In this document: piece by piece, positions 10,504-20,794 of the stretch | Numbering within the stretch: the stretch's first letter is position 1 | Layout of the letters: each line of letters begins with the position of its first letter | DNA from: Atherinomorus stipes | Taxonomy: Eukaryota; Chordata; Actinopteri; Atheriniformes; Atherinidae | Direction: 5' to 3' | Assembly (NCBI GenBank): GCA_023101725.1 | Contig: JALJCO010003053.1 | Span: forward strand, 1,681,501-1,745,500 | DNA: 64,000 nucleotides | The notes under the pieces: generated by a model | What the model saw: only the letters and a program-made list of their open reading frames with translations | Database searches by the model: none | Told to the model about the DNA's origin: nothing | Made by a program: the position numbers and the translations under genes

Positions 10504-10849
10504 CCTGGTGGTAAGTGGGCTAGATGATGAGAGGGGATGCTATAGACCTAGGAGGCCCAAACGTGTTGTGAGAGTCAGTTGGGAACGTCTAGCAGAGTCC
10601 CCTGACAGGAAAAGCCTCAACTCCCACTTTCAGGCTTCAACCATGTTAGAGGAAGGAGGGGACATGAATTTGGAAAAAGTTGTTGGTGCCTGTTGTGGTG
10701 GTAATCCCCGAGCTGTGGACACCAACAGTGAGGGATGCCATCAGGCTGAACAAGGAGTCCTTCCAGGCCTTCCCAATCTGTGGAACTCTGGAGGCAGCTG
10801 ACAGGTATTGGTAAGTGGTGCACGGTGCTGGCAGTTGCTAAACCCACCG

Positions 10850-11611
10850 CCCCAAAAACAAGAAAAAATAATTAAATGACAAGTAGGCCACATCTGTCTT
10901 TTAGTCAGGAAATTAGTGTTTTGAAGGAAAAATTGTAATTGTATTTTGTTAACATAGATCATTTCTATGAGGTGTTCAGAACAATAAACTAAAAGTCCTA
11001 AAAATCCTAGTTTGGCAAATAGTTTAATTTCTTTAATTTTGTCTAGCCATATTGGCAAACAACTAAACACCCCAATAGGCTTCATTTTTCCCTTAACCCC
11101 TATCAAATGAAACTTTACACTGTGAAAGTTCCATGGAAATAACTTTTTTTGTATTACAAGTTTCTTTGAAAATTAATTTGAAAATTGATAAACTCTGGTT
11201 GGAACGCTCAGAATTAGTTGCAAGATTGTTATTTACTTAGTTTTTAGTTGCACTCATTTTCATCTGATAAATATTAAATGGGAATGATTTATTTGACTGG
11301 AATGATTCTGCAATTTCAAATCACATTTTAGAATTATTTAGTTGCCAGTATGCCTGTTTGCTTATATTAAAAACAAGAAAGCAACTGGAGACAAGATTGT
11401 GTGATCAGTTGTTCAGATTAATGTAAGTGTTTTCAAGCAAATGACCAGATATTTGTTGCAAAAAGTACAAAAAATGTTTCTTTAAATATATCTTTATTGG
11501 GTTAAGTATAAGGGAAAGGGTGCATTTTGGACATAATTAAATAGTGTTCAGCTTATTTGTATATTTAAATTTATTTCAACATCCATGTGAGAAAAATTCA
11601 TTGCATTAAAG
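10850..11611. other. non-coding sequence, no feature recognised
   Basis: AT-rich, short frames only. It separates the 5' LINE fragment from an antisense 3' LINE fragment. Confidence 0.4.
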
Positions 11612-12160
11612 CTTTGATCCATTTTCTGACATTTATCCAGGACCAGGCTGTGGGGTCAGCGATCTGAGCTCAGGTCCCTCTAGGGATGTATATCGTTATG
11701 ATTTTATCGATACCGATACCAATATCGATACTCTTATCGATATCGGTTTTTCGATTTTTATTAATACTATAAATAATTTAGAGTAAATAATAAAGACATT
11801 AAAGATGTTAAAATCAGTGGTGGAGAAATTTGTTAGATGGTGTTGAAGAAGCCTGGAATAAAGGTGGGTGAAGGACAGCTGGGAGAATAAGGGAATTGTG
11901 TCTGCTTTTCCATCACTGTAATTTTTGACTGTGTAATGATAACTGATGGTTAGTTAGATGTACAAAAAGTATAATAAGAGTTATTTTTAGAGCTTAACGG
12001 TACCCTGGTATCGTTAAGATTAGGAACCGGTACCAAACGATACAGGTACTCGGTATACATCCCTAGTCCCTACACATGTCCGTCCTCAGCCTCCTCCTTC
12101 AGCTCCTTGGGGGAAAAGAGGCATAAACCAGCCTGGAGATACTTTGTGGTGGGAGCTATC
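11612..12160 (-). mobile_element. antisense LINE tail fragment split by a hAT element
   Basis: CCATTTTCTGACATTTATCC at about 11620 is the complement of the ...GGATAA...AGAAAATGG tail common to a fish LINE family. The sequence then resembles the antisense of that LINE (GGTCAGC, then CAGCTCCTTGGGGG near 12100). The hAT element at 11681-12065 sits between the two halves. Both outer boundaries are approximate. Confidence 0.45.
11681..12065. mobile_element. hAT-type miniature transposon with 7/8-bp target duplication
   Basis: The 385-bp element has inverted ends TAGGGATGTATATCG and, on the other strand, TAGGGATGTATACCG, and subterminal ATCGATACCGATA words. The flanks are GTCCCTC on the left and GTCCCTAC on the right, an 8-bp duplication with one base lost. 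Both end sequence and duplication size suit hAT elements. There is no coding sequence. Confidence 0.8.
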
Positions 12161-12690
12161 TGAAAGGTTTGACAGAAACAACTTTAACTGGTTCTTTAAA
12201 GCTACGGAGGTGAAGTGATGTGATTAGTTTGTGTTTGTGGGAAATATTTCTGTAATTCTACATGAACTAAAGTTGAAGTCAGATTTAAACTTCAATCCTA
12301 TCTTTCCTTCCCTCACAGAGATTATTCCAAACTACTTATTGACATCTATACCCTTCCTCTTCTGCCATTTGAAACATAAATGATACTTCAAAGGGAAAAT
12401 ATATAAAGAAACAAGATAGATGTCTTAACTGTCCATGTTATATGTTATATTATGATACCTTTTTCATTGAATCTAATTTATGACACACTTTACAGGCTGG
12501 TGAGTCGTCCTTTACAAAAAAGTCTTGGTCTTTTTAGTTCTCAGAACACAAAACATTCCCACATGGATGACTTAATCCTTTATTAATAATGTTTTCCCAC
12601 TCAGGCACACAACTGACACTCAACAAAACAAAGCAACATAAGTGTGAACACACAGATGTTTGTTGTGCATAAGCACAATCATATTAGTTT
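12161..12690. other. non-coding sequence, no feature recognised
   Basis: No coding frame or paired repeat ends seen. A short AT-rich run occurs around 12400-12480. Confidence 0.4.
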
Positions 12691-12695
12691 TCTCC

Positions 12696-12768
12696 AGAAA
12701 ACTAGATCATTATCTCCTTATCTCAAGAAAACAAACTTCGTTTTCTTGAGATAATGATCTTGTTTTCT
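12696..12768. repeat. fold-back repeat (GAGATAATGATCT...)
   Basis: The left arm at 12696-12716 (AGAAAACTAGATCATTATCTC) pairs with 12748-12768, and an inner arm at 12719-12732 pairs with 12740-12753. The whole forms a long near-palindrome around TTTTCTTGAGATAATGATCT. A further GAGAAAACA block follows near 12800. It looks like a fold-back miniature element, but no target duplication is clear. Confidence 0.7.
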
Positions 12769-12809
12769 CAAAATAACAACATAACTATGTCATTATGTTG
12801 AGAAAACAG

Positions 12810-13395
12810 CATTTAAAAAAAGAGATGCGACCATGACCGCTCTCTGCTTCCGTATCGAGCTGTATGAGTGATATTTCTTTATTACTGAACTTTAGCAGAT
12901 GAAATTTACTGTTTGTCATTTTTATCTTCCAAAAAAGCTGAGCTGTCACAACAGTCAACTTTTTGAGTATTTACTCAATAAACTTTATTTTGGGATTTAT
13001 TCAACAACAGGAATTCTAGGAACCATTTCCAATTTTAAAGCTGAGGACACACTACACAGCTTTCACAGTCTTGCTAATTTTAGAACAGACTAGGGGGGAA
13101 CTAAGTTAGTGGGATGCAAAGTTGACTCCAATAAGTTTCACACCATCCGCAGTCAAGGCCGTAACCAGGTTTATGAAATTAGTGAGGTACAAAACCATGC
13201 TAGCGTGCATTTTTGAAAATTTTGAGTACTTATTTTTGAATAAAAACTAAAATAAATAGCATTTTAAACTGTGGAGAAATAAACAATCAATAATGTTGAC
13301 TGGATTTTTTAATATCTTTTGACACTGATATACTATAGCCTATATATTGACCTTTTGTTGGCCTGGCTGGATCCTGTCTCCAGAGGGTTCAACTC
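12810..13395. other. non-coding sequence, no feature recognised
   Basis: Short frames only; no repeat ends paired. Confidence 0.35.
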
Positions 13396-13403
13396 ACTGA
13401 AAG

Positions 13404-13699
13404 TAGAGATGCTACCCAGATTGGATATCGGCTCTGATACTGACAAATTACTGTAGCTGGATTGGATATCGGATGAATGTGGCTGATCCAGCATTCTGAT
13501 CAGGTCATTTCTGTTTTTTTTTGTTTTTATTAACACTTAATTTATTAATAAATAATATTATATCTGTGTCACCTTTTTTTTAACAAGGCTAAATTACTGT
13601 TAATTCAGCGGTAGTATTGGATAGGTATCGGGTATTGGCTGATACGCTCAGCCCAGGTATGGTATTGGATTGGAGTAAAACTGGATTGATGCATCTCTA
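13404..13699. mobile_element. hAT-type miniature transposon, 296 bp
   Basis: The ends TAGAGATGCTACC and (complement) TAGAGATGCATC form an inverted repeat. Interior words GGATATCGG, TCTGATACTGAC and GGTATTGG are typical of a common fish hAT family. The 8-bp flanks ACTGAAAG (13396-13403) and ACTAAAAG (13700-13707) match at 7 of 8 positions. Non-coding. Confidence 0.82.
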
Positions 13700-13707
13700 A
13701 CTAAAAG

Positions 13708-14800
13708 TACATCAACAGGACAGACTGACAGAATTATGATAGTTAATGCAAATGTGACAAATAATACTGCCCTTTTTCATCTCAATTTTAACCAGGTAAG
13801 CATTTGAGAACAAATTCTTATTTAGAGATTTTTTTGTTTTGTTTTGTTTTGCTTTAAAAGCTTGTTATTACTCAGATATAGCCTCGATAAAAAAAAATAC
13901 TTAGCCTAATTGATTAACATTTGGGATTACTTTGGGCTAATTTTTCAAATAGAAGATGTCAAGTACTTACTGGCTTACTTTCACAAATCATCTGACATCA
14001 AACAAAATTAAATCATTTTGAAAATGTAAATTATTTTAGCAATTTGGAAAAAGAAAAAAAATAATGAGAAATAGATTGATTATTTTAAAGCAACATTAAA
14101 TCAACAGTAGGCTTTTTAAAACCCAATAAACTGTGAACTCAGGACAACTACAGCTGATTCCCGACAGAAAGCTCATCTATGTAAACAGCCACAAACATGC
14201 TAAAAAAAAAAAAAAAAAAATGTACCTGTTTCCCTTCGCCTCCTCTAAAAATATCTGGCTCTGTGTTCGGTGACTACAAGCCCCAGAGAAAACAACAACA
14301 ACAGTGGCACCTCCATATCATCCAATGCCGCCATTGTTGTTTTTACTTTACTGACCACCGCGTGGCACGGTCACGGCAGTCTCGACCACGCCAACTCCAC
14401 CAATTTCCAGGTACAGTAGTAGACTACTGCTTCACTTGTGTGGAAACAAAAACCGTCCAGGTCGTCTTTAGCGTGTGGTGCTGTACTATGCTGTACCATG
14501 TCCTGTCCAGCTGCAATGGAAAAGGTCCATTAGTGATTTTATAGCCTGGTAGACCAGCATGACCAGCGCTATGTATGAGACACATGGCGTGTCTCATATT
14601 TACCAAATACATGCGTATTGGGTAAACCAGTACTGGAACCAAACCACACACACTAGTACAAATCAATTTTATATTGTAAAAATATTGATGAACAGAATAT
14701 AAAATGCATCATACATGTGCATCCACTCCAATCAGCCTCTCAGTTTGAGGTGTGTTCGCAGTCTGCTCTCCTCCACATCCACAGCATGAAGCTGACAGCC
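13708..14800. other. mostly non-coding; A-run and one probable unclassified repeat
   Basis: A run of A at 14202-14220 is followed by a segment (about 14280-14540) with many CAGG/GGTAC and GTACCATG words, ending CAGCTGCAATGGAAAAGG, which resembles one end of a fish miniature element. I found no matching opposite end, so it is not called as an element. Confidence 0.35.
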
Positions 14801-14802
14801 TC

Positions 14803-15235
14803 TAAAACACAGCTGTTTGGACTTTTCCCTATCACTCGTATCCGTACACGGTATCAACAAGTAAATTTCAGTACTTGTACTTTGTTGGCAAGAAAGTGGT
14901 ATCGGGACATCCCTAAAACAAATCCACTTTTTCTAAACGGGATCGCCACTTGATTGTTATTCAGCTTCACAGGTGACGGTAGCATGTGCGCGTGACAGGC
15001 GACAGAGAGCACGGCGGTAGCAGCGAAGAACTAGAGACGAGTGTTGGAGAGTTTTATAAAAGTTAATGATAAGTAAGTGAGGTGCAAGTTGTGTGGCAAG
15101 GACTATGCTTTTCACACATCCACATCTTTTTTAGGATTCAGGCACACCTAGAAAAAACAAACACCGATGCTGTCTCCGCATGCTGCTGCTTTAAAAAAAA
15201 AAAAAAAAAAAAAAAAAACCCACTGCACATTGCAT
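14803..15235. mobile_element. decayed hAT element with BED zinc-finger relic
   Basis: Near 14900 the sequence GAAAGTGGTATCGGGACATCCCTAA is a hAT-type terminus read inward (here the 3' side of a left piece). At about 15055-15180, plus-strand frames read a CKLCGKDY...H block followed in another frame by an AHLEKTNTDA-like stretch, which matches the layout of the BED zinc finger at the N-terminus of hAT transposases. The frame is broken and a long A-run (about 15193-15219) follows. No intact ends were paired. Confidence 0.5.
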
Positions 15236-15762
15236 TCACTGACATGGAATTTATTTTTCTTTTTAAAAGTACTTGTTAAACAGAAAAATGGTTTGACAAC
15301 ATATAAAATAAACTTTGGGACTCATTCATGAAGGACTTGTCAGGTAACTTTACAGGTAACGTAAATTAACAGTATAAATGAAAGTTATCATTCAGAGACA
15401 TTTTGCTGTAGACGTGCTTCATCCACCGTCTCAGCATCCTCATTCTCAGGATCAAACTGGTTCAAACATGAACGGTTGAATCCCAAAAGCCGCAGCCCTG
15501 TCAGGTACATTCGCCATCACTATTGTTTTGAGTCGGGCAATGCATGCATGAACTGGGCCGGTCCTCACTCCAGCTCTGTCCTTCCTGCGGCCAATCAGCA
15601 TGCACCTCATTAACATTATTTAAATGAACATCCGTATCATTCAAAACCTCATATGTACTATCACGAGAAAAAGTGGTGACATGAGCAAAAGGTCAGAATA
15701 TGCACTTTGTTAGATTTTTTTCTTTTTCCTAACAAGTTTTTAGGAATTATATTAAGACATTG
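15236..15762. other. non-coding sequence, no feature recognised
   Basis: Contains a GC-richer patch at 15480-15600 but no frame or repeat boundary that I can support. Confidence 0.35.
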
Positions 15763-15764
15763 TA

Positions 15765-16459
15765 CACTGTAAATTGTAATATTGGTTTTAATAGAATCTA
15801 TTTAGTAGATAGAACTTAATTTTAACTTAGTTGTTGGTAATACTTATTTTAAACAAGTTGTAAGAACTTTGGAGGGCAACATGTTAGATAACTTAATTTA
15901 CTTAAGGTGAATTAGCTTAATTAAAATGAGTACAGGGAAATTAGGAATGGTGAGGAAGCAGGTTTCCCACAATGCAGTTCACTTCTTTTAACAATAAATT
16001 GAAGATAATTCACAAATGATAATTTACAAAATTCACAAATTCATGTGGCTGCTCTTAATTTGTTTGTTTATTCCTGTATTTAACACCCTATCCAGCCGCT
16101 GCTGCACCGCGACAGAGGCGTCTGTAGTCTGACATTAAGTTGATGCAGCTAAAACTCAGCTGGATTATGTTGTTGGTACATTGTAGGAACAATTCTGAGT
16201 TCATCACATACTTTGAATAAGAAGAACTTGAAGTCATCATGTTGGTAAAAAATAAAAAGAAGATAGTGTGAAACATCTCATCTAATTTATATGAAATTAA
16301 TCTCATCAAGTTTCTTACCCAGCATCATTCACTTACAGCTTAATCAGATTTTTTTAGATTTATCAAGTTCAGAAAAGTTCCACAAACTTAAACCATTTTA
16401 GTTTATTCTATTTAATCACTCCTATTACTGAATACTTAATTTTTTGAGGAAGAAAGTTA

Positions 16460-16494
<35 letters not shown>

Positions 16495-16627
16495 TTTTAA
16501 CCCCCAAAGAACCTGACCTAATTTATTTAACCTGTAAAAAAACCCTCTCAAAAAAAAAAACAATTTAATAAAAAACCACAAAAAAAAAAATAAAAAAAAT
16601 CCTTTTTTAAAAAGAAAAAAAAAACAA

Positions 16628-16663
<36 letters not shown>

Positions 16664-16724
16664 AGAGAGATGGCGGGGCTGCGGCCCAAACTTAAGTAAA
16701 GCCAACTCATTAGAATTTACAGTG
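15765..16724. mobile_element. CACTA-like non-autonomous element
   Basis: CACTGTAAATT at the left and AATTTACAGTG at the right are perfect inverted ends, flanked by TA on both sides. A CACTG start is shared with CACTA/EnSpm elements; the interior has TCAAG/ACTTAATT words found in many fish CACTG repeats. Its right half has been expanded by microsatellites (16462-16669). No transposase is encoded. The class is an inference from short ends only. Confidence 0.55.
16462..16669. repeat. (AT)15 and poly(A)/A-rich microsatellite block
   Basis: An uninterrupted AT run at 16462-16491, a short T-run, then A-rich sequence with runs of 8 to over 20 A up to a short GA run. The antisense frames here are pure low-complexity phenylalanine/leucine. 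Confidence 0.9.
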
Positions 16725-16726
16725 TA

Positions 16727-17699
16727 AAGAGAGTGGACAGATTAAAAGACCAGGTGATTACTCCTTTGAGACAGGGTACAACTGTTTGAGCACTTTTTTA
16801 TTGAGCTGAGCAACAATGTTCTACATAAAGGGGCAGCACCTCTTGACTTTAATGGATTTTTTTGAGGTAGCACACATTATTAAAGTACAATCAATATTAA
16901 AGTACAATAAATAAAACTAGACATCAAGAAAAGCTGTTAACAAAAGTCATATCAAATACAAATTTCACTTCTTGTTAACGCACTTCACCATGTAAACTCG
17001 ACAATCTTTCCACAGATTTGAATGAAAATTATTTGAACTTTGACCTTGTTTCTGCTAAACTTTCTGAGCTCCGCCACTGAGATGACAGTTTAATGTAACA
17101 TGTCAGAAGTGCTACGCACAGAGGAGGAAAGGAAACTACAATGAAAACTACATTAAAACCACCATGAAGGCATATCATGATCATGATCTTGATAGGAAGG
17201 GTAATGTTTGGTGACAAGCCAGCAGTCAGATTGGAGACGCAGGTTTGTGAATGGGCAGAATTTACGAACAATGGTTAAGCTAAATACAACTCTAATGCTA
17301 GCTTAGCTGTTTGGGTACATGAGCTCCGCCGTGTCCATTCAGCACCTCTGCCTCTTGCAAACCTGAAGTGCAAACCTCTTGTCATGTGAAGTGAAGGCAC
17401 ATGACTCTCCAGCGCTTGAGTTTCCTTGTCGAATCCTGTGTCACTGTGATTGTTTTTTACCTGTGTGGGCGGTGGTGTGGCTGGTCTCCTCACTTTTTCA
17501 CTGTCTGCAAAATAGGCTGCTGTCTCCTACTGTGCAAAAAGTTGGTTGTATTTCCATCTGACAAACCTCATCCTTGACATTTTTGCAAATCCAAACCAGT
17601 TCCATATGACCACAGTTAAATGTTTTTTGGGACCAACTCCTCGCTTTGTACTGTTAGCATCCATGCTTGCTTTTGTTCATGTTTGGTAAAGAGGGGAGG
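16727..17699. other. non-coding sequence, no gene supported
   Basis: Open frames of 60-80 codons on both strands have no recognisable domain and no splice-site context that would make them exons. Confidence 0.35.
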
Positions 17700-17935
17700 G
17701 GGCTAAACAATGCAACACATTATAGCTCATTTTGATTGGTTCATTAGTGTCTGTCATGTCAACATCAAGTGGAAGCTGACAAGGACATGATGTGATTGGC
17801 AGTGAGAGAGCGAGAGAAAAAACGTTTTGTAAACAGACGAAATCCAGATGGTTCTACAATCTTTGTGTTTTGGCAGATTGTCGGCACATTTTTATCCTTC
17901 ACGATCTAATATCGTCATAGCACACAGCCCTACTT
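17700..17935 (-). mobile_element. one end of a hAT-like element
   Basis: The stretch CACGATCTAATATCG...CACACAGCCCTA, read on the minus strand, starts TAGGGCTGTGTGCTATGACG, a hAT-type terminus. The other end could not be found, and the left limit is a guess. Confidence 0.35.
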
Positions 17936-18849
17936 TACAGTGGGTCAGATAGTGAGTGGACCTTTCAAACACAGCCTTGGTTTTATTCCAAGTTTGCATC
18001 TGACTTCCAGCCTTCATGAGAGGGAGTAAAAAGAAAACCAATGATAAAAGAATCTTGCATGCTGTTTTTGTTCCAGATCTCAAAATACAGATAAAGAAAA
18101 TGTTTAATGGTCCCTGCTTTATCACTTTTTTGTGTATTTATCCCAGTGTTAAACATTTAGCATCACTGGAAACAAATCCATTAGGACAAGAAAGGCTTAT
18201 ATTATGACAATTATTTTCACCAACAGTTTGCTTGAGTCTTTGCGTTCACCATGACAACAGGGCTAATACCCTGAACATCACTAAACCATCTGCTGAAGGC
18301 TTTCTTTACGCACATCAAATAACACTAATAGTCTGCTAATAGCATTATTGCCTGCTGTGTCATCATGACACAGTTCTGTGTGCCTCAAGGGAAGAGAGAA
18401 AAATCTGCTCTGTTGTTCCAAAGTTAAAACTCTCATGGCAAAATGAGCTTTTATTTGTTTTCCTCTGTGAATTTCTCCATTTGTTTGCAGAACTTGATCA
18501 CTGTGACAAGAAAAGAAAAAAAAGAGAGTCTGTGCTAAATGGACGCTGTTTAGTCATCATGTTTGTTTGTCTGCAGTTTATTAATAACAATCTCCATGGT
18601 CGGGCTTTGAGGAATGTGACCTCATCTCTGGGAAAAATAATTAGGACAGGCGTCCGGATCTGAGTGAAAAAAGCCCTCTGTTCCTCCCAGCAGCAACGCT
18701 GCACAAAGACAGTTCTCTGTTCTTGATGCTTGACCCGCCTCCATGTATCATCTTTGGCTAAATAGTCTCAGTGCTGCTGAACACAACAGTTTGCTGCCTG
18801 TAAAATGGATATGCAACAACAATGTATGAGAAGAGGAATAAACTTTAGA
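17936..18849. other. non-coding sequence, no feature recognised
   Basis: No coding frame over 80 codons and no paired repeat ends. Confidence 0.35.
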
Positions 18850-18853
18850 TCAA

Positions 18854-19630
18854 AGGTGCCATGACATCAAATTTCACTTTTCTGGGGTTGTGGGTGTATA
18901 ATATGATCTGTTGTGCACTGATGAGGCCATGTGAATGTCCAGAGTGAGAATCAAAGTTCCTGTTTATGGTCTGTCAGCTTTGTCTCTCTGCTCAGAAACA
19001 GTTGAATCAGACAGCAGGCTATCATTCTACGTAGTTCTATCATTCTACGTAATTTAATTGCTCCAATAAGAGCACACTATCAAGTAAACAGCGCCCCCCC
19101 CTCTCTCTCTCCTAACGGTTTATGCACCGTCCGCTCCCCCTCCCCTCCCTGTCTGATTCAGCTTCGTGTATGGAGCTAGTAGTAACTTCTCTGCAGTCAG
19201 GTCTGGGTTTTCAAACAAATGGATTTAAAAGCAAACTTCTGCAGCAACACTGAGGGAGGGGGCCACAACCTTGTCATTACCTGCAAGTTTATTTATTTTC
19301 TAAATGCTGTCTTGTCTGATAAACGTAGCACACTGTCTGAAGTGCCCATGTTGCTAGCAGTTAGCCTTTAGCAAAGTGCGACCGCAGCTTGACCTAGATT
19401 CTCCAAATAAGGTCATAGCGAAATAAGGTGTAGCCAATCAAAATGAAGTCAACGTGGTCTCCGGGTAAAGCTCCATATCATCACCGGACCCAACTGTATT
19501 ACTGAGGAAGTGAGGTCTGGCGTTTCAAAACAATACTCCGCTGTAAAAAATGCCTTTTTTTTTGGAGTATTTACATATAAAGTAATGCCAACAACATAAA
19601 CTAGTTTTTAACTGTTATGTCATCACTCCT
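18854..19630 (+). mobile_element. TTAA-targeting DNA transposon, family K1 copy 2
   Basis: Starts AGGTGCCATGACAT and ends ATGTCATCACTCCT, followed by TTAA at 19631-19634; the left flank is TCAA, one change from TTAA. It is homologous along its whole length to 45628-46424 and, reversed, to 3603-4365. It contains two units of TATCATTCTACGTA near 19020-19055 and a C-rich patch near 19094. No open frame for a transposase. Confidence 0.82.
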
Positions 19631-19634
19631 TTAA

Positions 19635-20001
19635 GGCTCATCACAAATCACAGAAATAAAGGCAACATGTCAGGGTGGACTGCTTTGTAGGTCAAAAAAT
19701 GGCCTGTCACCATTTCCTGTCATATTAGTGTCCCAATTTAAATACCTCCTTATATGAAATGTGTTGTGTACAGTGTTGTGTACTTTAACAACGCACAACA
19801 ATAAGTGTGATGTAAGTGGAAGTGGAGGAATGCTAGATGAATGCTATGCTAGAGACTGTTGGATTACACGTGCTGTTCATGATTGCTTTTACCTAGAAGA
19901 CAATATAGGTAGTGTGTTCAGCTAAGATGGCTTGCTTCTTGCCACTACAAATACAACAATTAGCAACAAAGACCGGAATTTATTTATTTTCTGCCGCTAG
20001 G
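19635..20001. other. sequence 5' of the Gypsy-type relic
   Basis: No long terminal repeat could be recognised here. It may hold leader sequence of the element, but there is no second LTR to compare with. Confidence 0.3.
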
Positions 20002-20794
20002 ATGGCTGTGAATGTGCCTTTTCCCTGTTTTTTTCTGCCGACGCCCGGTGAGCGAGCATTCCATTCAAGACGTGGCGTCAGATTTTCGAAAATGACTTGC
20101 TCGTCATCGGCGCTTCTGGGAATTCTTGGCCGGATGCACGTTGAAGAGCCGTACTTTTGCATTGCCTTGGCACCGAGGGGCAGCGCTTCTTCTACTCGCT
20201 CCCGAATACAGGGACTACATACGACACCGCCATGACGGCGCTGGTGGATTACTACGTGCCGAAAACTTACGTTGCTGAACGCCATGCATTCCAAAAGAGG
20301 ATGCAGATGCCGAACGAAACTGTGCTTCAGTATGTCACTGCGCTACGAGAGCTTGCATCTACATGTGACTTCGGAGATCATCAGGATGACATGATTCAGA
20401 ACCAGCTTGTGGAATACCTACACTACCAGTGGACACGCGAGAAGCCTCTGATGGGTAGCACACTCAACTCTCAATAAGGCTATCACCACCGCTGTGCAGA
20501 TTGAAACCACGTTGGAGCAAGCAAAGACATTCTGCTACGCCTGTGTAGGCTGTGGCGGAGAGGAAAGAAAGACTGAGCGCGACTTCCGTGCGCCGTCGGT
20601 AAGCCCTCCTCCTCCTGAAAGGGGACGAAAACCTGTTACCGCTGCAATTCAGATGGACATTTTGCTAACGCGCCTAGCTGCACTGTCATGTCAGTCACAT
20701 GCAGACGCTGTAAAAAAGTGGGACATTTTGCTAACGTGTTGCGCTGCACGGACGGGAAGAAGGGAGGTTGAACCTCTGGAGGAAGTGGACATTC
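20002..20794 (+). pseudogene. gag-like gene with CCHC zinc knuckle, frameshifted
   Basis: An ATG at 20002 begins a frame that shifts near 20050 and again around 20150. The best-preserved piece (about 20157-20476) has the helical, retrotransposon-gag-like composition and ends in a stop at 20475. A further frame carries a zinc knuckle C-X2-C-X4-H-X4-C at 20700-20747, the nucleic-acid-binding motif of gag. The coding line is cut by the insertion after 20794 and resumes at 21902. Confidence 0.7.

Larger units (their letters stand above)
9088..10845 (+). mobile_element. APE-type LINE fragment (RTE-like, common fish family), 5' part only, interrupted
   Basis: The segment starts at CACGAGCTGCCACCTTAC, which I recognise as the 5' region of a widespread fish LINE, and runs through an apurinic endonuclease-like domain to a linker ending GGCAGCTGACAGGTATTGG. 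It stops near 10845 in an A-rich stretch before any reverse transcriptase. LINE copies usually lose the 5' end, so a copy with 5' sequence and no 3' half is unusual and suggests a later deletion or a truncated template. A 370-bp DNA transposon occupies 10134-10503. The clade name is from memory of protein motifs, not a search. Confidence 0.75.

Noticed and set aside
16408..16710. 100-codon phenylalanine-rich minus-strand frame
   Set aside because: Translation of a poly(A)/AT microsatellite.
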